Shown one piece after another: positions 15,713-24,994 of a DNA stretch of 64,000 nt. Numbering within the stretch: the first letter of the stretch is position 1; each line of letters opens with the position of its first letter. Origin of the DNA: Amphiduros pacificus. Taxonomy: Eukaryota; Annelida; Polychaeta; Phyllodocida; Hesionidae. The position numbers and the translations under genes were made by a program. Where the stretch lies: contig OX439010.1 in the NCBI GenBank assembly GCA_949316495.1, positions 4,717,001-4,781,000 of the forward strand, read 5' to 3'. The notes below the pieces were generated by a model that saw nothing but the letters and a program-made list of their open reading frames with translations, ran no database searches and was not told where the DNA came from.

Positions 15713-16266
15713 AAGGGAGCTCCGTGAATGAATGCCAGATAATTCAACTCAGCTAAATCATGCTATTGATAAAATAATAAAAAAGAGATAAATGGCAGGA
15801 ATATTGTTAATTTGTTTCTTTATTAAGGCGAAACAATACAATACTTGATATACATCATGATTTTATCATGCACATATTCAGTAATATTAAGCATCTCAAA
15901 CATACCACTATATAAGTGACATATATACACTGACAGGAACGGTGTCCCGGATGTGGTGCCAGATTATCCACTGACCTCACTCTCTGCTGTTATTCTACCT
16001 CACTAATGTTTACACAATCAATACATCACAGACTCATTTAGGGACAGCGATATACAGAATTAATGAGCACAATCTTTGGTCACTACAGGGTTTTTGGTTT
16101 GTGTTAATTGACATGCAATAAGCAAGCCTTCTTTATCATACCCACTTAGATGGGTCAATGTCTGTTACACGTGTTGATACAGAAACCCTTTTTTATTATT
16201 TTATTGTATACTCTATATTCACTATGATAAAATGATAATGAATGATTGTTATGACAATGTCATAAT
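15713..16266. other. Region downstream of Skor, nothing firm
   Basis: Contains minus-strand AATAAA near 15824 and 16195, either of which could serve as a distal polyadenylation site for Skor. No gene recognised. Confidence 0.4.
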
Positions 16267-16660
16267 AAATGTTGACAATGAATGATGACAATATAACAAT
16301 GAATGCTGACAATGTAAGAATGAATGATGACAATATAACAATGAATGATGACAATATAACAATGAATGCTGACAATATAGCAATGAATGATGACAATATA
16401 ACAATGAATGCTGACAATATAACAATGAATGCTGACAATTTAACAATGAATGCTGACAATATAATAATGAATGATGACAATATAACAATGAATGATCACA
16501 ATATAACAATGAATGCTGAAAATTTAATAATGAATGATGACAATATAACAATGAATGATGACAATATAACAATGAATGATGACAATATAACAATGAATGA
16601 TGACAATATAACAATGAATGATGAGAATGTTGCAATGAATGATAACAATGCAACCATGAA
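16267..16660. repeat. Minisatellite, 21-bp unit, open on both strands
   Basis: Unit AATGATGACAATATAACAAT plus G, about 19 copies. Since 21 is a multiple of 3 and the unit lacks stops, plus reads MNDDNIT repeats (150 codons) and minus reads LLYCHHS repeats (134 codons). I treat both as by-products. The array lies about 120 bp beyond the candidate Skor polyadenylation signal. Confidence 0.94.
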
Positions 16661-16783
16661 TGTTGTGATTAGTGGCTATGGAACCATCACTTTTCAAGCA
16701 AACAAAGCTGTGACGTTCTGATTTTGACTATAAAAGTATGGTGATATTGGGATGAGGCAGGGTTGTTGCTTAATGCAAATATC

Positions 16784-16789
16784 TTTATT
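16784..16789 (-). terminator. Candidate polyadenylation signal AATAAA for Skor
   Basis: The plus strand reads TTTATT here, giving AATAAA on the Skor strand about 930 nt past the stop codon. It is the first canonical hexamer I found downstream of the stop. No direct evidence of use. Confidence 0.35.
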
Positions 16790-17310
16790 GGTTTATATAA
16801 AATCTTCCAATCAACATCAATATTAGACTATATACAAATGACGTGACTGTAGTAACACATAATGTCTTGGTACACAACTATTTACATACATCACCAACCA
16901 ATTAATTTGTATACTCATATCGGGACTGACAAAGTAGTTGCTTGCTTTTTGATTGGACAATATAAAGTATAATTGTTTCCAGTTTCTTAGGATAGTGTTT
17001 GATTTATCCGCTGAACTGCCAATCATACCTAAATCTTCATAAATGTCATCTAAAGACATTTAACTCTTCATTTTGAAGAAAACACTATCATCTATCATCA
17101 ATGACCATTCTGACCACTCTTAATGTCCTAAATAATTGAGTGATGACCACTATGCAGTTAGTCACATTCTCGATAGATAGAAGCAGTTGAAAGTTGTCTT
17201 TATGCTATTGTTATACAGCACGTCACGCTTCACAGTTGGAGCTGTTTTAGATTTGTTTTGTCCCAGCATTGATAATGTTTGCTACTATGCTGTGTTGGCG
17301 ATCTGCTGCG

Positions 17311-17709
17311 TAGGATGAGGGTAAGTGGAGGGTAGGGTGAGGGTAGGGTAGGGTGAGGGTATGTGGAGGGAAAGTGGAGGGTAAGTGGAGGGTAGGGTGA
17401 GAGTAGGTGGAGGGTAAGTGGAGGATAGGTGGAGGGTAGGGTAGGGTGAGGGTAGGGTAGGATGAGGGCGGGTGGAGGGCGGGTGGAGGTTAGGGTGAGG
17501 GTAGGTGGAGGGTAGGTTGAGGGTAGGATGAGGGTAGGGTGAGGGTAGGTGGAGGGTAGGGTGAGGGTAGGTGGAGGGTAGGGTGAGGGTATGGTGAGGG
17601 TAGGTGGAGGGTAGGGTTAGGGCGGGTAGAGGGCGGGTGGATGGTAGGGCGAGGGTAGGTGGAAGGTAAGTGGAGGGTAGGGTAGGGTGAGGGTAGGGTA
17701 GGGTGAGAG
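17311..17709. repeat. G-rich minisatellite just after the Skor stop codon
   Basis: Mixed units GGGTAGGGTGA, GGGTAGGTGGA and GGGTAAGTGGA, about 11 bp, with runs of three or more G throughout. The plus strand is suited to G-quadruplexes; the Skor mRNA strand would be C-rich. It ends about 10 bp from the stop codon, so it almost certainly lies within exon 8. Confidence 0.95.
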
Positions 17710-17719
17710 GAGTAGATTA

Positions 17720-17817
17720 TCACCGGGGCATCATCGGTTCCTTGTAGCTACATTCTGCGCACTGTCTCGTGGCCGCCAGCATTTTACACGAGAAGTTATG
17801 TAGCGCGTCATGAGCCT
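17720..17817 (-). CDS. Skor: Skor exon 8, coding part with stop
   Basis: Starts after acceptor TTTCAG (17823-17818) and ends with TGA at 17722-17720. It encodes residues 775-806, EAHDALHNFSCKMLAATRQC followed by AECSYKEPMMPR. The HDAL..FSCKML stretch and the Cys-rich end resemble the long vertebrate SKOR C-terminus from memory. The spacing C-x2-C (QCAEC) is visible. The exon runs on into the 3' UTR. Confidence 0.9.
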
Positions 17818-18511
17818 CTGAAACAGCCACAACACCGCCATTAGTTATACAGAAGGAAAATATGTGCCTTATTGACATAAAGTGGTGGATTTATTTACAG
17901 CCAGGAATATTTGTGAGGAATATATAATATATAATTTCAATGGATATATTTATATAAAAGAAAAATTATATGCATGTCTTTTTGTTCAGATTGATGGATT
18001 TATATGCCAATTGAAAATAACAATTCTCCAAGATTAGCTATCTTTTAATCTAGGTATCATGTCATTTATTCACTCAATTACTTATTCTGTCTGTTAATTA
18101 TAAATTCAGTATCATATATTCATTTATTTATTCATTAATATGTTTACTTAATTAATTGGAAATTTATCACGTTTAGTCTATATTAAGACGTGGGCTGTGA
18201 ACTCACCTTTGAGTTTCTGCTGAAGTGAGTATCGCACTTTTCTCTCTTGGTCCAGTTCCTGGCACAAGGTTTCTGTAACACACAAAAAGACAAAACTATC
18301 AAAATTCTGCAAACCTGTCCATAAAATGATATTATTTTCCAAAAGTATGTTAAATACTGGCGATATCTTGATCAACTGTTATCTGTTTTTATGTCTTCAT
18401 ATGCTATTTCTTTAAAATCGCAAGTTGAGTTATATTCATTCCATGGGCGAGTATAAATGTATAAATGTCCAATAGGATCAAATATAAAAAGGTCTTGTAG
18501 CTAATCAATTC

Positions 18512-18608
<97 letters not shown>

Positions 18609-21600
18609 TTTTTATTTACCTGTGTTTTGGACCTTAATTGAGTTATTAGTGACTTGTGTTATTTACACTGTGGCATCAAACATTTATCATTTCACCTGGA
18701 TGGCTAATATATATGTCAGAAGGGAATGTTAAATACACACAACTACCTGTAATGTAATATCGACATTACCTCAGCACAACATGACACTGTACCAAACTTA
18801 ACGACATAACACGAGGCTCAGTGTGTAGGCTGTGTGTATAGGCTGTGTGTATAGGCTGTGTGCATAGGCTCTGTGTTTAGGCTCTGTGTTTAGGCTCTGT
18901 GTTTAGGCTCTGTGTTTAGGCTCTGTGTTTAGGCTCTGTGTTTCATTTGAGTTAGTTTTTGCACCTTTAGATCACTGAGTTCAATTATTTCTGGTAGGCT
19001 TTGGATTTGACCAATAGCTTGCATCGGTGCAGCAGAGCGAGCACATAGCAAAGACAAAACAAAATAATGAGGTAAGAGACAGAGTTTCATGTCATATCCC
19101 GGATAGAGTTAACACATTAAGGACAGTGACCTGCACCACAAGATTATATGATGGGTTTCGTATTTACCTCTGACAACCTGCAGTTGTTTGGACATTTCCT
19201 CTCGGTAAGCTAGCTCTCTTTTCACTTGTTCTTGGAATGTATCTGGAATAAGGATAAAATCCGTCAGCACAAACAAATACAAAGATAGAGTGCAACAACA
19301 CTATTGAAAACGTATGGAATATTTATGCAAATGTCATGTTCATACATCATGAAAGAAAGCGAGAGGGCGCGCTATTGTGATATTCAAAAATGTGGAATGA
19401 CACCGGTTCATTGGGATCCACCTGAACAAAGGAAAGGTCACCTAAGTTTGCACCTGACCCTCGTGACACCCAAAGGAAGCGTTTCAATATTCTATTAGAG
19501 CACATTATTAATTTTCCATCTGAGTTAGCTCCAATGGGTATCACTCACCTCATCTCAGATTCAGGCCCGCTAATTCCCCATATTTGTTGCAATATATATT
19601 TGTCCATGCAGACTTTCTGACCTAATGGATGATTTCCATTCAAACCGGACATAAACAATTTTCCAAACCAATGCCGCCATTTTGATCTACCCTATTCATC
19701 TGACAATTTGAACTGTTGGTCATTATTTAAACATAAGATTTCAGATTTATGATGACTTCAATAATAAGAGCTTCATCGCTTCTCTATGCTTGAGTACCTG
19801 CTCTAACTCTAACAATCTGTTAATCTATATGTTTTGTATATAAACCCTATGTGTACCCATGTTCTCTCATACCTTTTTGTGCGACAATCTAATAATACCT
19901 TTTAGTTTGTCAATCTGGCAATACATTTTAGTTTAACCATCTACTTATACCCTAGCGATGTTATAGTACAATTTATTCTATATGTAGAGCCCTATATGTG
20001 ATAAGAGACATTGGCTAAACAAACAAACAAATAAACAAACAAATAAATAAACAACCAAACAAATGAATAAACAAACCCACCTTTGATGACCCTGCAGTCT
20101 TGTTCAAGCTTCTGGCGTACCGCCACTTCCTGCCTCAACTCAGTCTGTAACTGCTCTGTAGGTAAACATAACATCAGGTGAGATACTCATTCAGCAACAC
20201 ACAAACCGTCTGTATTTTACTCGAGGATTATGTACTTTGTCAGAAGTTTTATCAACTGTGTTGTTGTGTGTAAAGTAGGTTGTCGCATCAGTATGCTGGC
20301 AGGCATCTTGTACTACTAAAGTGTCATCTGGGAGGAAATCTCGCCAAATCTCACCCTAATCTCCCTCACGCGAGATCTACCAAGAAGACCCACCAAGATG
20401 GCCACGAGATGATCAATAACGTGTATTGTGTTATGGTCAGTAAGATTAGGGCAGACGATAAACTATATTGTCTTAAGGACAAGTTGATCTTGGGGGCAGA
20501 GTACAAGATGGAGAACTCACCTCGGGTCAAGTCGGTCAAGTTCGGCAATTTTCGCTCCTTAACGGCAACATCTAAAATCAACAAGAAGGCATTGATGAGC
20601 ACGTGTTCCTGGCGGCAGTCCATTGTCCGCCGCGGTGACCCGGATGGGGATCTACTACCACACTCTATTGGATTATCTGCGGCGAAAATATAACATTATC
20701 GCGCAAACAATGAGTCTCTATCGAATAGAGTCGCCATCATATTTTACGACATCCATCTTGAGACTCTCCTTAAGCACACGATTATATCTGCGGCTCAGAC
20801 TGCCATTAATTATGCAGATTAGGACCGAGGTCTACTGAATTAACGAAGATTTTGTATTCAAATTCTCTTGACAGATCCCTCCCCTAACGACCCCATATCC
20901 GTCAAGCCCCCTAATCTGGTTATAAATAAATACAATCTAACCCCAACTTGTGTCCTCGCTGAAGGAAAATGAATTGTTTCCCAGTAGCTCTTATTAGATA
21001 GAATTAGATGAGATTGTTTAACATAAATTCATCATGTAATGTGAGTTTCAATTACTCATTTATAACATTGATTCTCTTCCTCTTAATATAACATCGAATT
21101 ATGGCATTATCAGAACAAATGGAATGTCCAATCTATCAACTAAAAACGTAATCCACAATTTGCTATTTCATAAAATACACAGGATAAAATGCAATGAATG
21201 GCATCTCGCAGATGTTAGACTTTAATGCTGTCACTGTGCATAATGTGTGTTGAAAACAATATAAGATTTCCTGTGAGATTATAGACAATAGTATATCTGA
21301 CAATTAATCTTATCGGTGATTAAACTCATCAGAATTAGTGTCCCGCAATTTAGCTGATGTTCTAATATCTTAGAGGTTCCTTTATGGTGCGGTGTATTTA
21401 ATTAGTATAATATTAAGCTCGGACTATCAATAAACAATGTAATTAGAACTGAAATTTATTGACTATCAACTTTAGAAGATGAGGAATAATTAATGGCAAG
21501 ATATAATTATAATCCCGTGTTATCTCGCTACTCACCGTTATTACCGGTCGCCGGGACCAACTCTGTCTCCCGATTCGTGCGGTCAGTCTGAAATACATTC

Positions 21601-24600
21601 AATAAGAAATACTCAATTTGATGAGAAAAAAACCAACATGGTGTAAATAAACATATCATTGAGAATCATATGACAACTTCCCACTGATCTAAATGATACC
21701 TTAATTCAACTTAATTATTAGAAAGACAACACATCTTTGTTTTGCTACAATACTTATTTAAGTATATATGTTATCTGTTTTACACCATTGTCTGAAAAAC
21801 TGTGTTTTGCACTATTCTTTGAATAATAGTGATCACAAAAAGATATATTTCACGACAATCTCAAGAGCAATGCAGATAGAACAGAAGCGAAATGAAGCCT
21901 AAAGCATTCAGGTCATCAAATCATTTTATCGCCCATCTCACATTGATCGCAAAAAATGAGCATTTTAATTCAGTCTCTCACACGAAACGTGTTAATTAAT
22001 ATTTGATATCACGTTCAGCAGATCTGAGATAAGCGAGACGGTCTGCGGAACGCAGTCATAAAACGCCACCATTTTGCAAATATCAATAAATAATGAACAA
22101 GTAATTAAGATAAGTGATTTGCAATTTGTATGAAAGTGTTATTGTTTCTGGGGAGTCTAAACAAGGGAGATGTTTTTTTGTGCTTGCATCTGAATCTAAT
22201 AGACTGTTAAAGAGTAATTGAAAAAGCTGTCAACTGAACGCTCATTTCCATTTTCCTCCTCTGAATCATTGTAGAATCTTTCAGACGATACATTACAAAT
22301 TTTCTCTTGTCATTTTTGATGACTGTGGATGTTTTCTTGTCTCTAACTCCTGGAATGCCCATACCTCCTGAGGCCCCATGCCACGCTATCACTCCTTATT
22401 TATCTTCCCTATTCAATTGTGCCACTTAATTTTGGAGGGTAATTTGTTTTAGGAACAGCACATGAGAGCGAGGTTTAACAGGATTTTATGATTGTCAAGC
22501 AGCTTGTCATGCAAGAGGAGGAATTATTAAGTTGGTAAACACAGCAGGTCATCACTTCATCGGATGTTCCTCTACTCCTGTGATGCTCACTTTGTAGATT
22601 TTAGGAGTTACAAAGAATTATCAATTTTTAAGAAAATAAAAGCTCTTTGACACTCTCTCTTCCTGATACGACACCACAGAGCCATAAACTTTCCCATGAA
22701 TGTTGTACAACTTGATTACATTTGATCTTCATTTCAGAATAATTCATATCAGAACTAATTTCAGAATCAAAAGCAATCTTATTTGCACAATATAATGCAC
22801 TTGAAACATTTTTCCATGACATAACCATATTTTGAGTAAAAAACTTGAGTCGCATCAAAGACGCCTTTTTACATTTCCTTGATATGTATCTAATTTATGA
22901 CTTAATATCTATGATTTTGTATCATCTCTTTGAGGACAAGCACAAAGTGTATCCTGGGACGTGATATTGTGGTACTCACCAGTATTGGGGTGCTGGGTTG
23001 GTCTAGGCGTCCCGGTGACCACAGCGAGGGGGGTGGGGTAGAGGCCCTGTGCTCTGATGAGCAGGATGATGAGCTCAAGCTTGTCTCTTGCTCCCCCTTA
23101 TCACACCCTGAGTCTGTCGACCTACACGATGACCTTGACTCATCCTCTTCATCGTGGCTATTCTCTTCACATCCTGGCACTTCTTGGGTCACGTGACCTT
23201 GCAGACTTTTCCCCTCTTCTGATTGGTCACAAGATTCAGTTGGACTTCTCGGTTGTGATTGGTTGTCTACTTGTGATTGTTCTTCGTGTTCTGGTTGACT
23301 CTTATGTTCTGTTTCATCTTTGTCTGGTTGTGCTGTCTCTGTATGTGGTGACTCTGGGTGAGAGGCCGGTTCTATCACTACAGGTAGTTTAGGAGAGGAG
23401 AGCTCATTGTTGTTCTCCTCAGACCTTCTCAGCGTGGTGGCATCTGATATCGTGCATTCGTTATCATCTATTGTGTCTACGTCTACGTGTTCATCATGCT
23501 CAAAGTCTTCTGAACACCGCGTCGTCTCATCTGGATCAGATGAGCAACTCCGGTCTCCAACGGATCTGTAGTCATGTTCGGAGTGTATCGGCGATGGAGA
23601 TCCGGATGAGGATGAGTTCCGATGGTGTCTGTGAGTGACTGGTTTAAACGCTGACAAATGTGGCCTGTGTTGCTTGTCTAACATGTAGTTATAACCATTA
23701 CCCATGACCTCTGAGTTAGTGTGGATGTGTCCTCTGCTCTCATCAAAGCTAGGTCTGCCCTCAGGGAGGTTAGTGTTGACGTGCAGGTTCTGGTCAAGCT
23801 GCTCTGAGGGGCTATGCTTTGGGGTTGGAATACCAGGATGGGGTGCAAAATTGCTTTCTGGGGTTGTGAGCCCTAAATGTTTTGCCCATATCATCTCATA
23901 GGGAGGGTAGTAGGTCTCCGGCACTCCGGACCATGCAGTAATGATGCTTGGCTTTACCCCGGATTGAGGGTCGGAGGGCGACGGAAGGGCGGCGGGCTTG
24001 TCATAGTTGAATGACAGGAAGGCTGGATGAGTCGGCATGGTTTTCACTGGCATAACCTTATTTGGTACCGGAAATACTGGATACTGACCTGGATATGGAG
24101 GAGATCCGGGTGACGGATTGCTCTGATCCAGTCGGTCTGAATCCAGTTTTTGTCTTTTAGGATATTCAGAAGGTTGATGACTTGCAATACTGGAGTGACC
24201 CCCCTTACTGTGTGTGTGGCTATGGTTGTGATTGGACAAAATCCTCTTTCTGCTTCCTCCATTAAACATGGCCTTCACATCCTCCCAAGCGTGAAGAAGC
24301 TCATCCGAGGCTTGCGGGTCCCAAAGCTTCAGGTGGCGACGCCAGCTATTAAAGTTAGCCGCATCTGGGTGATTATATTTAGAGTCTGGAGATCGGTGAA
24401 AGTGAAATATGAATTTGTTTGGGCTGAAGTACATGTTGCAGTAGTGACATTTGATACACTTGGCCCTGGAGCTGTTGTACCTGGCTGGCATGAAGCTACC
24501 CCTGCCTCCCCACCCACACTCATGTTTCACATCAAAAGCAAAGTTGTCAGGCAGTTTAGGTGGAGAGATGTCATCCAAAAATGACTTGACCAATCTCTCT

Positions 24601-24983
24601 GCTTCCCTCTTTGTGATCATCCCACATCTCCTGGAGGACACCGGCATGGCTCCGGCCCGGCGGAGGATCTCCAGCTGAACCGGAGTGCACTGGACACAGG
24701 TGATCCCGAGAGCCACTCTCCGGTTGTGGATCTCATTGTAGCTGTACTCTTTCAGCAAAGTGTTGGAGATCTGGGCCAGGCAGAGTCTCTCTTGGGCATC
24801 TATAACCAGACTGACAATGTTCACCCCGTGAAGCCCCACAGAACCCACGGTGTTCTGACGGATAAACGTTCCCGCTGACACCTTGGGGATCTTTGCTCTC
24901 ACTTCCGGTGTGCTTTCTTTTACAGGTGCCCCCTGGGATACTACTTCCGGTGTCTGTACGATGCTTTTCTCCATATTGTCCAT
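17720..24983 (-). CDS. Skor: Skor / fuss (Corl): SKI-family transcriptional corepressor, 7 coding exons
   Basis: Nuclear corepressor of the Ski/Sno family; relatives bind SMAD proteins and homeodomain factors and act mainly in neurons. Joined coding exons (minus strand) are 24983-22980, 21587-21536, 20571-20521, 20155-20081, 19242-19168, 18272-18207 and 17817-17720, giving 2421 nt and 806 residues. Residues about 45-140 form the Ski/Sno/Dac homology domain (LAQISNTLLKEYSYNEIHNR, then GITCVQCTPVQLEILRRAGA). Residues about 145-240 form the SAND-like SMAD4-binding domain, with probable zinc ligands among C156, C176, C179, C182, H194 and H196. Basic PKRQK at 275-279 may be a nuclear signal. Residues 250-668 are disordered, His/Ser/Pro-rich and then acidic. 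Residues 686-774 form a coiled coil with VKRELAYREEM, as I recall from vertebrate SKOR, followed by an EAHDALHNFSCKML tail. The start is the ATG at 24983; the longer open frame begins at a TTG. With the proposed first exon, an in-frame TGA lies upstream with no ATG between. Ski or SnoN proper is less likely because the DHD matches SKOR better from memory. Confidence 0.93.
18207..18272 (-). CDS. Skor: Skor exon 7 (coiled coil)
   Basis: A 66-nt phase 1-1 exon between acceptor TTACAG (18278-18273) and donor GTGAGT (18206-18201). It encodes ETLCQELDQERKVRYSLQQK followed by LK, residues 753-774, a charged amphipathic helix. Confidence 0.9.
18514..18605. repeat. (AT)n microsatellite, about 92 bp, Skor intron 6
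   Basis: Uninterrupted AT dinucleotides inside the 18273-19167 intron. Confidence 0.98.
18820..18942. repeat. Minisatellite, 13-bp unit, Skor intron 6
   Basis: Unit GGCTCTGTGTTTA, preceded by the variant GGCTGTGTGTATA; about nine copies. Confidence 0.93.
19168..19242 (-). CDS. Skor: Skor exon 6 (coiled coil, KRELAYREEM signature)
   Basis: A 75-nt phase 1-1 exon between acceptor TTCCAG (19248-19243) and donor GTAAAT (19167-19162). It encodes DTFQEQVKRELAYREEMSKQ followed by LQVVR, residues 728-752. VKRELAYREEM is nearly the same as the MKRELAYREEM of vertebrate SKOR as I remember it, and is the strongest single link of the small exons to this family. Confidence 0.92.
20018..20075. repeat. 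AAAC/AAAT simple repeat beside Skor exon 5
   Basis: AACAAACAAATAAACAAAC-type sequence running up to the exon 5 donor (20080-20075). On the Skor strand it is a T-rich GTTT repeat just inside intron 5. Confidence 0.9.
20081..20155 (-). CDS. Skor: Skor exon 5 (coiled coil)
   Basis: A 75-nt phase 1-1 exon between acceptor CTACAG (20161-20156) and donor GTGGGT (20080-20075). It encodes residues 703-727, EQLQTELRQEVAVRQKLEQD followed by CRVIK, with a heptad pattern. It resembles the RRRLEQEFQVLK segment that I recall from vertebrate SKOR C-termini. Confidence 0.9.
20521..20571 (-). CDS. Skor: Skor exon 4 (start of coiled-coil region)
   Basis: A 51-nt phase 1-1 exon between acceptor TTTTAG (20577-20572) and donor GTGAGT (20520-20515). 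It encodes DVAVKERKLPNLTDLTR, residues 686-702. Skipping it would keep the frame. Confidence 0.86.
20572..22979. other. Skor introns 2 and 3
   Basis: Apart from exon 3 (21536-21587), these 2.4 kb are intronic. A GC-richer patch lies at 20600-20700. Plus-strand frames at 20280-20838 overlap exon 4 antisense and are not supported. Confidence 0.7.
21536..21587 (-). CDS. Skor: Skor exon 3 (linker)
   Basis: A 52-nt exon between acceptor TTTCAG (21593-21588) and donor GTGAGT (21535-21530). It encodes TDRTNRETELVPATGNN plus the first base of the next codon, changing phase from 0 to 1. No domain is recognised. It is supported by strong splice signals on both sides and by frame agreement with exons 2 and 4. 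Confidence 0.85.
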
Positions 24984-24994
24984 TGTCAAGAAAC
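22980..24994 (-). CDS. Skor: Skor exon 2: start codon, DHD, SMAD4-binding domain and disordered region
   Basis: Begins after acceptor TTTGCAG at 24995-25001 and carries 11 nt of 5' UTR before ATG at 24983-24981. It ends at 22980 before donor GTGAGT (22979-22974) after codon CTG (L668), so intron 2 is phase 0. If the intron is retained, the frame runs on for 25 codons (VSTTISRPRIHF...) to a stop at 22902. That would give a shorter protein lacking the coiled coil. This single exon encodes about 83% of the protein. Confidence 0.93.

Larger units (their letters stand above)
16765..17719 (-). other. Skor: Predicted Skor 3' UTR
   Basis: Stretches from the TGA to the first clear AATAAA on the minus strand (16789-16784). 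Its first part is the G-rich array at 17311-17709, which would be read in mRNA as a C-rich CCCTACCCTCACC-type repeat starting about 10 nt after the stop. The rest is AT-rich. The length is an inference; later AATAAA sites occur near 16195 and 15824. Confidence 0.4.

Noticed and set aside
17311-17709. Interstitial telomere repeat
   Set aside because: GGGTAGGG resembles telomere DNA, but the units are mixed 11-bp forms with GGTGGA and GGTGA, not TTAGGG.
20280-20693. 137-codon plus-strand frame
   Set aside because: It lies antisense over Skor exon 4 and its splice sites; the minus strand explains the sequence better.
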